From positions 1 to 14,862 of the forward strand of contig FR901706.1 of assembly GCA_000437675.1 (NCBI GenBank): a stretch of 14,862 nucleotides of DNA, in the 5' to 3' direction. This DNA comes from Prevotella sp. CAG:891 (GTDB taxonomy: Bacteria; Bacteroidota; Bacteroidia; Bacteroidales; Bacteroidaceae). The notes beneath the pieces were generated by a model. The model was not told where the DNA came from. It saw only the letters and a program-made list of their open reading frames with translations, and did not search any database. Shown here in pieces: positions 1 through 7,330 of the stretch. Every line of letters starts with the position of its first letter. Within the stretch, counting starts at the first letter, position 1. The position numbers were made by a program, and so were the translations under genes.

Positions 1-19
1 TGAACACTTACTTACAAAG

Positions 20-57
20 CAAAAATACAGATTGTCGGCAATATTTTCGTACTTTTG
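20..57. promoter_or_regulatory. Candidate trmD promoter, with a possible divergent partner
   Basis: On the + strand, TACTTTTG at 50-57 fits the Bacteroidota -7 consensus TAnnTTTG exactly and would give trmD a leader of about 90 bases. The nearest upstream TTG (32-34) is only 15 bases away, shorter than the usual 19-21, so the -33 element is weak. On the - strand, 20-27 reads TATTTTTG, also a full match, and would point to a gene beyond the left edge; it lacks a well-placed -33 element too. These are motif matches only, in an AT-rich region where chance matches are easy. The + strand call is the better one because a gene follows it. Confidence 0.38.
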
Positions 58-152
58 CAGTAAGAATTTAAAAGCAACGCTGTCTGTAATGGGTTATCAA
101 GCTCAACAACCTAACCAGACGACGTATCTCACACTATTCCCCATTCTCAACT

Positions 153-833
153 ATGCGAATTGATATTATTTCCGTATTACCCGAAATGTTCGACGGTTTT
201 GTGAACAACTCCATTTTGGCACGTGCTCAAAAAAAAGGACTTGTCGAAATTCACATCCATAACCTTCGTGACTATACAACCAACAAACATCGTCGCGTTG
301 ACGATTATCCCTTTGGTGGATTTGCCGGAATGGTTATGCAATGTCAGCCGATTGATGCTTGCATCAGTGCCTTGAAGGCGGAACGTGATTATGACGAAAT
401 AATTTTTACGTCGCCCGATGGAGAACAGTTTAACCAACCCATGGCCAATGAATTGTCGCTGAAAAAGAACATCATTATTCTGTGTGGCCATTACAAAGGT
501 ATCGACTACCGCATTCGTGAACACTTGATTACCAAAGAAATCAGCGTAGGCGATTATGTGCTGACGGGGGGTGAACTTCCGGCAGCGGTGATGTGCGATG
601 CTATTGTACGCTTGGTTCCCGGCGTTTTGTCTGACGAACAAAGTGCGTTGAGCGATTCGTTCCAGGACAATTTGCTGGCAGCTCCCGTTTATACCCGTCC
701 GGCTGACTACAAAGGTTGGAAGGTGCCTGAGGTTCTGCTTTCAGGACATGATGCGAAAATCAAGGAGTGGGAAATTTCGCAAAGCATTGAACGCACCAAG
801 CGTTTGCGCCCTGACCTTCTTGAGGATAAATAA
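153..833 (+). CDS. trmD: tRNA (guanine-N1)-methyltransferase TrmD
   Basis: TrmD transfers a methyl group from S-adenosylmethionine to N1 of G37, next to the anticodon, in a subset of tRNAs, and so prevents +1 frameshifting; it acts in the cytoplasm as a homodimer. The 226-residue protein is within the usual length range. The N-terminal SPOUT domain begins with MRIDIISVLPEMF, and the trefoil-knot SAM site is visible as LCGHYKGIDYRI (110-121) and VGDYVLTGGELP (132-143). Arg153 and Asp168 (in SDSF) match the conserved Arg and the catalytic Asp of the E. coli and Haemophilus enzymes. The C-terminal tRNA-binding part contains YTRPADYKGWKVPEVLLSG, typical of the family. The ATG at 153 starts the conserved N-terminus directly. 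The usual neighbours (rpsP, rimM, rplS) are absent, as far as the window shows. The gene is convergent with ispF and shares its terminator. Confidence 0.98.
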   Translation: MRIDIISVLPEMFDGFVNNSILARAQKKGLVEIHIHNLRDYTTNKHRRVDDYPFGGFAGMVMQCQPIDACISALKAERDYDEIIFTSPDGEQFNQPMANELSLKKNIIILCGHYKGIDYRIREHLITKEISVGDYVLTGGELPAAVMCDAIVRLVPGVLSDEQSALSDSFQDNLLAAPVYTRPADYKGWKVPEVLLSGHDAKIKEWEISQSIERTKRLRPDLLEDK

Positions 834-932
834 CGTGTCGAACCAATCTGATTCACTTTGGGTACAAGCTAGTCTTATAACACTTTTTTTTCCAAAAGAA
901 ATAGCTACTTGATTTGCGTTTATCGCATAAAA

Positions 933-984
933 AAAAGTCCATTCCTGTTTTGAAGGATATACCTTTCTACAGGAATGGACTTTT
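933..984. terminator. Bidirectional intrinsic terminator between trmD and ispF
   Basis: A perfect 16-bp inverted repeat pairs 933-948 with 969-984. A smaller stem (AAGG at 953-956 with CCTT at 962-965) sits in the loop. On the - strand the hairpin runs straight into a tract of eight U (complement of 929-936), the classical form, so it should end the sprA-to-ispF transcripts well. On the + strand it ends in TTTT and then ATGTG, a weaker U-tract, but it lies about 100 bases after the trmD stop and is the only strong structure there. It is therefore the probable terminator for both convergent genes. Confidence 0.9.
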
Positions 985-1008
985 ATGTGTTGCGTACGAA
1001 TGTACGAA

Positions 1009-1488
1009 TCAGGCTTTTTCAATCAACACTACAGCGTAAGCTGAAATACCTTCTTCGCGTCCGGTGAAACCAAGTTTTTCAGTAGTGGTGGCTTTAATGC
1101 TTACGTCTTCGGTAGTAATTTTCAGCAATGGGGCCAGCACGGATTTCATGGTTTCAACATGTGGATTGAGTTTCGGACGCTCTGCACACACTGTGGCATC
1201 GACGTTACCTACACTCCACCCTTTTTCCTCCAACAAAGCGATGGTTTGCTGCAAAAGAATTTTGCTATCGATATTCTTGAATGAAGCGGAATTGTCGGGA
1301 AAATGATAGCCTATGTCACGCAAATTGGCCGCACCAAGCAGGGCGTCGCAAATGGCGTGAATCAATACGTCGGCATCACTGTGCCCCAACAAACCCATTG
1401 AATGTTCAATTTTTATACCGCCCAGCCATAGCTCGCGGTCAGCTACGAGTTTATGCACATCGTAACCCATACCTACTCTGATTTTCAT
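1009..1488 (-). CDS. ispF: 2-C-methyl-D-erythritol 2,4-cyclodiphosphate synthase IspF
   Basis: IspF carries out the fifth step of the non-mevalonate (MEP) isoprenoid pathway: it cyclises CDP-methylerythritol 2-phosphate to MEcPP and releases CMP. The family works as a cytoplasmic homotrimer with a divalent metal. At 159 residues the length is typical. The N-terminal GMGYDVHKL supplies metal ligands Asp10 and His12, and HSDADVLIH supplies His44 (equivalent to D8, H10 and H42 of E. coli). DIGYHFPD (58-65), the KATTTEKLGFTGR segment (132-144) and the C-terminal EGISAYAVVLI (146-156) are family hallmarks. The ATG lies one base beyond the porV stop codon, so translation is probably coupled to porV, and the bidirectional hairpin follows 25 bases after the ispF stop. 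I recall the same porU-porV-ispF order in Porphyromonas gingivalis. No key residue is missing. Confidence 0.98.
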   Translation of the reverse strand: MKIRVGMGYDVHKLVADRELWLGGIKIEHSMGLLGHSDADVLIHAICDALLGAANLRDIGYHFPDNSASFKNIDSKILLQQTIALLEEKGWSVGNVDATVCAERPKLNPHVETMKSVLAPLLKITTEDVSIKATTTEKLGFTGREEGISAYAVVLIEKA

Positions 1489-1489
1489 T

Positions 1490-2644
1490 TTATCTGCGTC
1501 GACCTAACAAATCACGTATTCCGTCAAAATCAAATGCTAACGACACTCTCAATGTTTGGTCAAGAGGGTTTGAGGGTGCAGTTGCAATTACATAACCGGC
1601 ATCAACAGACAATACGTTCATTCTGAAACCTGCACCTACCGTTGCGTACTTACGGTTACCTTGCATTTTGCTTTCGTGATGATAACCAGCACGCAAAACA
1701 AACTTTTCGTTGTAGACGTATTCTGCACCGATACTCCACTGCAATTCTTCCATTTCGCCCTTAAAACCTCGTTCTGAATCGCCGAATGAGGTAAATATGC
1801 CCGAAATAGACGATTTGTTGTAATATTCGTCGTCTAATCGCTGCTGGTAATCTTCATCCGTTTCGTCGGGACGCTGCAAAGGCATCGAGGGTACCAAAAG
1901 CTTGTTTACGTCTGCCGAAAAACTGATACGGTTATACTCATTGAGGGGAATCATATAACTTAAACCCAAGCGCAGATTGGTAGGGATAAAGAACGAACGG
2001 TCGTCGCCATACGAAATTTTACTACCAATATTATTGATGTTCAAACCCCATGCCAGCTGACATTCACGCTGTCCCATCATTACATAGGTGTTGTAATACA
2101 TGGCTATATCTGCCGCAAAGGCTGAACCCGGCTCTGAACTGTCATCGTAATGTCCGGAAATATCTGAGTAAATATAGCGCAAAGCTACTGCTGCCGAGAA
2201 CTTTTCGCTCAACATACGCGAATAGGCTACGTCTACACCCAATTCATAAGGCTTTACAGACATATTTTCTTCGGCTTGCACCTCGCCCAACGTAAAGTAA
2301 CGAAGCGATGCACTGAGTGCCTGATAATCGCCCAAACGGATATAGCCGGCTGCATCGAGCAGAGCAATACCTGTGGTAAGTTTACGAAGCCAAGGGGTAT
2401 AATTGATGGCAAAGCCTGCACGCGAAATGGTGAATGGATATTTTGCAGGGTTCCAATATTGCGAATGTACGTCGGGATCGGTTGCTACACCCACATCGCC
2501 CATACCACCGGCACGGGCGTCGGGGGCAATACTCTGAGAGGTTACGGCTGTTCGTACGGGATTGAATTGATCGCGAATCTCGTCCTGCGCAAAAGCCGGG
2601 AGGGCAACCAGACTCAATAAAAGCGGTATTTGAAAATGATTCAT
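1490..2644 (-). CDS. porV: Type IX secretion outer-membrane protein PorV (LptO)
   Basis: PorV is a FadL-like outer-membrane beta-barrel. In studied T9SSs it binds the lateral opening of SprA, captures cargo by its C-terminal domain and carries it to the attachment complex with PorU, PorZ and PorQ. It was also named LptO for its link to A-LPS deacylation. The signal peptide MNHFQIPLLLSLVALPAFA is followed by Gln. The mature N-terminus carries the family signature DARAGGMGDVGVATDPD and then QYWNPAKYPF. Alternating aromatic/polar strands continue to the end, with AGYHHESKMQGNRKYATVG near the C-terminus. I chose the ATG at 2642-2644 (384 residues). The frame stays open upstream to a GTG at 2720-2722, but the extra 26 residues are basic and would hide the signal peptide. 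PorQ is a paralogue, but location beside porU and similarity favour PorV. The gene lies 92 bases after porU and one base before ispF, suggesting one transcript. Confidence 0.95.
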   Translation of the reverse strand: MNHFQIPLLLSLVALPAFAQDEIRDQFNPVRTAVTSQSIAPDARAGGMGDVGVATDPDVHSQYWNPAKYPFTISRAGFAINYTPWLRKLTTGIALLDAAGYIRLGDYQALSASLRYFTLGEVQAEENMSVKPYELGVDVAYSRMLSEKFSAAVALRYIYSDISGHYDDSSEPGSAFAADIAMYYNTYVMMGQRECQLAWGLNINNIGSKISYGDDRSFFIPTNLRLGLSYMIPLNEYNRISFSADVNKLLVPSMPLQRPDETDEDYQQRLDDEYYNKSSISGIFTSFGDSERGFKGEMEELQWSIGAEYVYNEKFVLRAGYHHESKMQGNRKYATVGAGFRMNVLSVDAGYVIATAPSNPLDQTLRVSLAFDFDGIRDLLGRRR

Positions 2645-2676
2645 TAGATTCTTCTTTGAAATATGCTGCAGAAAAG

Positions 2677-2695
2677 CGTTACGTAATAGGTAACG
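2677..2695. other. Small hairpin in the porU-porV gap
   Basis: CGTTAC at 2677-2682 pairs perfectly with GTAACG at 2690-2695 around a 7-base loop, about 33 bases upstream of the chosen porV start. There is no U-tract, so it is a poor terminator candidate. It could be a weak RNA structure in the porV leader or chance. The rest of the 92-base gap shows no promoter match. Confidence 0.3.
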
Positions 2696-2736
2696 GAAAA
2701 TGGGGCTTTTTATTGTAAGCACCGCCTGCTGCTTGG

Positions 2737-5700
2737 TTATCTGATTATCAATTTTTTCGTTTTTGTTTCTTTATTACCCACTTTACTACGGTAAAGATAT
2801 ACGCCACGTTCTAACCGGTTGCCCGAATAGTCGGTAACGTTCCATCCTATCGAAGCGTATTTATTGCCGACAGGAACTCGGGCTGATGAGTGCCACACTC
2901 GTATGCCTGCAATATTATAAACTTCTGTCACCACTTCTGATTCGACTTCGGCCGAAGCAACGAATGTCGTAATGAAGTTCGTAGACTGTCGAGGAGTGTA
3001 TTCGGTAGAAATCACATCAAATTCGGGCAGAGTGCCTTCTGACAACACAAAATTCAGCGTCGACGTGGTGGAGTTGTCAAATACGTCCCACGCTCTGAAC
3101 GATATGCTGTGACGACCGAGTGGTAAAGAGGGCAATGGAAATTCTACCATGCCTTTGGAATACGAACCGTAATCGAAAGTGAAGAAGTCGCTGACCACTT
3201 TACGGGTTGACGGATCATTGTCGAACCATACTTCCATGTCGTGCCCCATGTTTCCGCTCAACATCGATATGGCTGAAGAATCGGCTACCGAAGCATAGCA
3301 TATCGCACCGGGAGTGATAGTTCCGCCATCTGGGAAATCGGGTGTATTGAAGTACATATATATCTGTGGTCCAAGGGTGTCGGGTACTTCGGGAGTAGCC
3401 GTTCCATTCATACAGAACTGATCGTAATGTCCGTTTAATTCAACGGTGGCGTCTGCATTTACGGCATAAAGCGAAAGTAGTGCTTTTTGGGTACTGAACG
3501 AGATGCCACGGGGTATCATCAGTTCCAAATTAAAACGACCTTTTTTAACTTCCACCGAACCTTCGTAAAGCACTTGGGTGTAGTCGGAATAAGTCAGGGG
3601 ATCTTCATAATTGTTACCATATCCCTTGCAGGTAATGCTTTGCTTGGGCATGAACACCATTCCTGTCAAAGTGCCGTTAAAGGATTCATCGGGTGTTTTT
3701 GCCGTTTTGTCGGCATTGACATAACCTGAAAAGCGTACCACTTTGCCTACGGGTAAATGCTGGAATGTTGCGGCTGATTCGCCATTCACACTGTCTACCA
3801 TAATGCCTTCTTCAGTATAGGAAAGGGTTAATGCAGGGTCGCCAAGCAACACGTATTTCAGTTTGTTGATGGTTTGGTCTGTACCTATACCGCTCGAACT
3901 TGAAAGCAGTTCGGTTTTGGTGAGTCGAAGTGCATCGCCTAAAGTATTCCGCTTACCGGTTTTGTCTTTTCCAAAAAGGTATTTTATATAACCTCGGTTC
4001 AGCGAAAGATTATAATTGGCATAAACCGAACGGGCTGCACAAAGCACAGCTACTGCGGGTGCTTGTGGAGCGTAAAGGGCATTGCGGCCTAAATCCTCAA
4101 TGGGTTGGTCGTAGGGGGTTATTTCGCAAGAAGAAAAAATCCACAACGGAGCAGACTGACTGATGTTATCTGTCATGTCTTTTTTGTCAAGCAGGAACTT
4201 ATGCGACAAGCGGTCTGGACGACCATGCCCGTTGTAATTGAAGATAAGGGCACCTTGCTGCATAGCTGTCTTTAACTTTTGCGTTGCTTCCGGATAGGTG
4301 GCACCTTTTGCCTCGAGCGTCACGCTATAGGCATCGGGATAAATTTTACGCAGCAGGAAACTTCCATTCATTGAACTGGCAACTTGCTTCGACACTTTTT
4401 CTGCATCGTCCATGTGTAGATTATCGTCGCCCGAATCGCCAATCGCCCACATTTTATTTTTCCATGAGCCTGTTTTTTTATTTTCCATGTAAGAAATGCT
4501 CTGGTCAACCAACCATTTGGCCTTTTCTTCAGTATTGCACGGAAAACGCCCCACACCTAAATCAATCTTTTCCAGCGACTGGTTCTTGCCTTCATTATCA
4601 TCAAGCAGTGCAAAGTAATCGTCGGTTACAAAGCTGTGCAACGTACCGATGGAATACACTTGACGCACATAGTTTTCATGGTCGTTGCGCTCGTATGCCA
4701 ACAAATAATCATCGGGATTTCCGCCTTTAAATTCGCTGGTTATCATGCGGTTGTCATACACACAATCGCCGAAAAGCAACAGATACTTGGGAGCATCGTT
4801 GGGAGTTTCGGCACGGTCATAAAGCATTTTCAAATAACGACGATATGCTGCCGCATCGGGCGTACCCGAAGAAAATTCATTGTAAAGTTGTCCGGCATTG
4901 ACTACCCTTACCCGCAAATTTTGCTTTTGTCGGTGTGCTTCAGCCAATCGTTCTGCCTGCGCCGTAAGTTTGCCTGAAGCCGGCACAATTATGACGTAAT
5001 CGCAAGCAGTGTCGGCATGCAAATCCTGATTGGCTACAGCACCTACGACTTCGGGGCTGTCGTACGTTTTCGTTACATCAACCAATACAAAGCGTTTACT
5101 GCCATCTGCTGCATACGCATTGTAGGTTGTGCCATTCAGTTCTCCAGGCAATTCTGAGAGAACTGTTTCAGCATCTCCTATTTGCCACACGCGGGTATTG
5201 GCATCCGCATCGGCAACTTCGAATGTAACCGCGTCTTTTGTATGGGCTGAAAATGCTTGGGTTGTATATTTGGACGAAAGTCGCTGATCATATACACACG
5301 ATAAATAATTAAGTCTGCCTGATGCCGAACTCTTTACGATAAAGGTTTCTTCGGTACCCATTTCGGTCTGAAATGAGTTGCGATAACCGCGTGCAGATTC
5401 TCCTTCACCAAATCGCGATATCAGTGCTTGCGATTCGCCCGAACCACCAGCCTGCATCACTTTTACCGTCACAGCTCCGTTAGAAGACTGGGCAGACACG
5501 TCGTAATTTACAGTAGAAGTTCCTCCGACATTTCCTGGTAGCTTCAGCGTATATGTGGTGGGGTTTTCAGTATCTTTAGAATCATAAAAGTCTCGTCCGC
5601 CACCATACCACACAAAAGCATCGTTATCGTTGAGTGCCAAAGCTTTAACTTGATTTACTTTTGCGGCACTACCAGCAGTTTTTTCGAGGGTTGTGAACGA

Positions 5701-6456
5701 AGCAGGATTCTCACCTTCTGTCAGGAAGTAATAGCTGTAATTTGAGAATGTGTTCTTCTGAAATTTGCCATCCTCTGACCACTTCAACAATCCTTCGGCA
5801 AAAAAGAGAACAGATTCTCCGCGACGGTACAAAGGCACTTCATTCAAGTCATCAATCAGTGCATCTGCATTTTGAAACGTAAATACGTCGGGTAAAAGTC
5901 TGCCTCCATATCCGTAAAGTTTTACCTTGGCAGGATCGGTAAAGCCCATCTTTTTCAGTTGCGCATGGCTTAACTGATGCACGCCTTCTTTTTTAACTCT
6001 GATTTTTACCCATTTTCCTTGTGCTAACACAGAGTGAGGTGCGTAACGGGCTGCACGTTTAACTTGTTGGGTGGTTCGCAGCAATGTTTGCTGTGCAGAC
6101 GATAAACGGGGACCGATAATGCGACTCTTCACCTCACAATTTTTCACGCGAAGCCACTTGTTCCGGCGTTTCACAACGGGCACAAAGTTTACATCAAGCA
6201 CCGTTTCTCCGCGACTCAGGCTTTTCGTCACGTTCAACTTCACATCATGTTCTGGCTCAAACCCTTGTGCTTTAAGTTTTTTTACTTCGTCTTTGGTCAA
6301 AGGTTCGAACTCCGGATACTCAACATACACGCACACCGAATCTGTCGGCAACAAATGTCCCAACTGAATCTGTAAAGCTTTTTGCTGTATCTGAGCCGAC
6401 ATCGAAACGGCCGACAACGATAAGCCTGCTATCAAAAGTAAAGGGTATCTTTTCAT
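2737..6456 (-). CDS. porU: Type IX secretion system sortase PorU (gingipain-like C25 peptidase)
   Basis: PorU is the cell-surface cysteine protease of the T9SS attachment complex: it removes the C-terminal domain from exported proteins and joins the new terminus to a lipid-linked glycan anchor. From the chosen ATG it is 1239 residues: signal peptide MKRYPLLLIAGLSLSAVSMSA; a long N-terminal beta-rich region; a C25 gingipain-type domain at about 485-880, opening with DYVIIVPA and closing with YVLLGDPALTL; Ig-like segments; and a final CTD-like domain. The catalytic pair is visible: His744 in YNGHG and Cys777 in IFSSCEITPYD. The end (GVYLYRSKVGNKETKTKK, then LIIR) resembles a type A T9SS sorting signal, as expected because PorU is itself exported by the system and keeps its CTD. 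An in-frame ATG at 6499-6501 would add 15 residues but would bury the signal peptide. Paralogous gingipain-like sorted proteases exist, but the neighbouring porV and the architecture favour PorU. Confidence 0.95.
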   Translation of the reverse strand: MKRYPLLLIAGLSLSAVSMSAQIQQKALQIQLGHLLPTDSVCVYVEYPEFEPLTKDEVKKLKAQGFEPEHDVKLNVTKSLSRGETVLDVNFVPVVKRRNKWLRVKNCEVKSRIIGPRLSSAQQTLLRTTQQVKRAARYAPHSVLAQGKWVKIRVKKEGVHQLSHAQLKKMGFTDPAKVKLYGYGGRLLPDVFTFQNADALIDDLNEVPLYRRGESVLFFAEGLLKWSEDGKFQKNTFSNYSYYFLTEGENPASFTTLEKTAGSAAKVNQVKALALNDNDAFVWYGGGRDFYDSKDTENPTTYTLKLPGNVGGTSTVNYDVSAQSSNGAVTVKVMQAGGSGESQALISRFGEGESARGYRNSFQTEMGTEETFIVKSSASGRLNYLSCVYDQRLSSKYTTQAFSAHTKDAVTFEVADADANTRVWQIGDAETVLSELPGELNGTTYNAYAADGSKRFVLVDVTKTYDSPEVVGAVANQDLHADTACDYVIIVPASGKLTAQAERLAEAHRQKQNLRVRVVNAGQLYNEFSSGTPDAAAYRRYLKMLYDRAETPNDAPKYLLLFGDCVYDNRMITSEFKGGNPDDYLLAYERNDHENYVRQVYSIGTLHSFVTDDYFALLDDNEGKNQSLEKIDLGVGRFPCNTEEKAKWLVDQSISYMENKKTGSWKNKMWAIGDSGDDNLHMDDAEKVSKQVASSMNGSFLLRKIYPDAYSVTLEAKGATYPEATQKLKTAMQQGALIFNYNGHGRPDRLSHKFLLDKKDMTDNISQSAPLWIFSSCEITPYDQPIEDLGRNALYAPQAPAVAVLCAARSVYANYNLSLNRGYIKYLFGKDKTGKRNTLGDALRLTKTELLSSSSGIGTDQTINKLKYVLLGDPALTLSYTEEGIMVDSVNGESAATFQHLPVGKVVRFSGYVNADKTAKTPDESFNGTLTGMVFMPKQSITCKGYGNNYEDPLTYSDYTQVLYEGSVEVKKGRFNLELMIPRGISFSTQKALLSLYAVNADATVELNGHYDQFCMNGTATPEVPDTLGPQIYMYFNTPDFPDGGTITPGAICYASVADSSAISMLSGNMGHDMEVWFDNDPSTRKVVSDFFTFDYGSYSKGMVEFPLPSLPLGRHSISFRAWDVFDNSTTSTLNFVLSEGTLPEFDVISTEYTPRQSTNFITTFVASAEVESEVVTEVYNIAGIRVWHSSARVPVGNKYASIGWNVTDYSGNRLERGVYLYRSKVGNKETKTKKLIIR

Positions 6457-6534
6457 TTTATCGGATGCTAAGAAAATGAATGGTTGCCTGGCACTCTTCA
6501 TTTCTGGGATATATGCTGATTCAAAACTTTATTG

Positions 6535-6544
6535 ACATGCATGT
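6535..6544. other. 10-bp palindrome in the gap upstream of porU
   Basis: ACATGCATGT is a perfect 10-bp palindrome about 80 bases upstream of the porU start, in a 187-base gap (6457-6643). It could be an operator half-site pair, but nothing else supports that. On the - strand the gap holds only one-mismatch versions of the Bacteroidota -7 element (AAGTTTTG and AAAGTTTG), so I cannot assign porU its own promoter. Confidence 0.2.
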
Positions 6545-6604
6545 TCTTTGTTGATGAATACAGCCCCATTCCTTCATGATGAGTGACAAACTTTAAAAGA
6601 GGCG

Positions 6605-6652
6605 ACAGCCAAGCCTTTATTTTATACATTATACAGCCAAGCCTTATTTTAT
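6605..6652. repeat. Imperfect direct repeat across the FAH-like stop codon
   Basis: ACAGCCAAGCC followed by a T/A-rich tail occurs at 6605-6625 and again at 6633-6652, a period of 28 bases; the two copies differ by one T. The second copy includes the stop codon and last codons of the FAH-like gene (TAA at 6644-6646), so the first copy repeats the gene's 3' end just downstream of it. It looks like a recent short tandem duplication, for example by slippage. I see no coding or structural role. Confidence 0.8.
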
Positions 6653-7240
6653 GTTGAAAGCCAGAAGTTCTTCGCCATTGGCTGTCAACTTTAAATGGGT
6701 GTCGATATCCACGCGTATTCCGTCCAGAGTTGTTAGTGGCAACAACAGCAAGTCGCCCTGACGCAAGGTGTAATGTCGGCTGATATGAGCTATCTGTGTA
6801 TTTATTTGGGTCAACACTAATTGCGGAACAATGGTTTCACAGGTTTCAGCATCGACCGAAATACCCACTTTCACCCCTGGGCCAACAGAAGGGGACGTTT
6901 GTTCGGATACAGCCACAGCATTATCGAATCCTACAGCCAAATCCCAAGGCAAACCTTGTTGTCTAAGAGTATCCAGCAAATCCTGTGCCACAAAATGTAC
7001 GCCAAGGGTCAAGTGGTCTGCATCATAATAGCGCTCGGCAAAGCGATTATGAATGCTACGTCCCAAGCGGTTAATCCGAACTGCCACACAGAGATTTGCC
7101 AAACACTGTTTCGTAAAGTCAGGGATAAAGAAAGGACGTTTCTGAATCAGCAATGCAGTGTCTGGAATGGTCAGCACGCCCATAGCCTCATCTGTTGCAG
7201 CGTCATTGTTCTTATTGGCAATAAATCGGAATATTTTCAT
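6644..7240 (-). CDS. Fumarylacetoacetate hydrolase (FAH) fold protein, probably without the metal site
   Basis: This 198-residue protein resembles the short FAH-family proteins of Bacteroidales: PDTALLIQKRPFFIPDF (26-42), VRINRLGRSI (54-63), RFAERYYDADHLTLGVHF (66-83), GLPWDLAVGFDNA (96-108) and YTLRQGDLLL (157-166). Active members are metal-dependent and cleave C-C bonds in, or decarboxylate, oxo-acids. By recalled family pattern, the Glu-x-Glu pair should fall at 49 and 51 and the third acidic ligand at 82 (in the motif GxDFTARD); here these are Asn49, Cys51 and His82, the Arg of that motif is Gln86, and the later GTP loop reads LPLT. It has no signal peptide, so it is probably cytoplasmic. 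It may be a catalytically dead, binding or structural protein, or a paralogue with new chemistry. It lies between sprA and porU; I recall an FAH-family gene just before porU in P. gingivalis as well. The frame is intact and the start is an ATG. Confidence 0.8.
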   Translation of the reverse strand: MKIFRFIANKNNDAATDEAMGVLTIPDTALLIQKRPFFIPDFTKQCLANLCVAVRINRLGRSIHNRFAERYYDADHLTLGVHFVAQDLLDTLRQQGLPWDLAVGFDNAVAVSEQTSPSVGPGVKVGISVDAETCETIVPQLVLTQINTQIAHISRHYTLRQGDLLLLPLTTLDGIRVDIDTHLKLTANGEELLAFNIK

Positions 7241-7266
7241 AAAATGTTAATCTTGAATGAATATGG

Positions 7267-7330
7267 ATAGCATAAGCCATGCCCCGACCCCCATTTATAG
7301 TCATGGGCGCCACAGCACTGCTTATGCTAT
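7267..7330. other. 64-nt nested stem-loop between sprA and the FAH-like gene
   Basis: A perfect 11-bp inverted repeat pairs 7267-7277 (ATAGCATAAGC) with 7320-7330. Three further pairs (7280-7282 with 7315-7317) follow a 2x2 mismatch, and an inner hairpin pairs 7290-7294 (CCCAT) with 7303-7307 (ATGGG) around 8 bases. It lies about 50 bases after the sprA stop and 27 bases before the FAH-like start in the transcribed direction. No U-tract follows on either strand, so it is not a classical intrinsic terminator. It may be an mRNA-end stabiliser, a processing site, a protein-binding site or part of an RNA leader. The remaining gap sequence shows no clear promoter. Confidence 0.65.

Noticed and set aside
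177..641. 154-residue open frame opposite trmD
   Set aside because: It lies wholly inside the certain trmD gene on the other strand, has no recognisable domain, and mirrors trmD codons.
884..891. Run of eight T after trmD as a first terminator
   Set aside because: No convincing stem precedes it on the + strand; the hairpin at 933-984 is far better.
2645..2722. 26-residue N-terminal extension of PorV from a GTG
   Set aside because: The internal ATG at 2644 gives a standard signal peptide ending in AFA before Gln; the extension would place it internally.
6457..6501. 15-residue N-terminal extension of PorU
   Set aside because: The ATG at 6456 starts exactly at a Lys-Arg and hydrophobic signal peptide; the extension would bury it.
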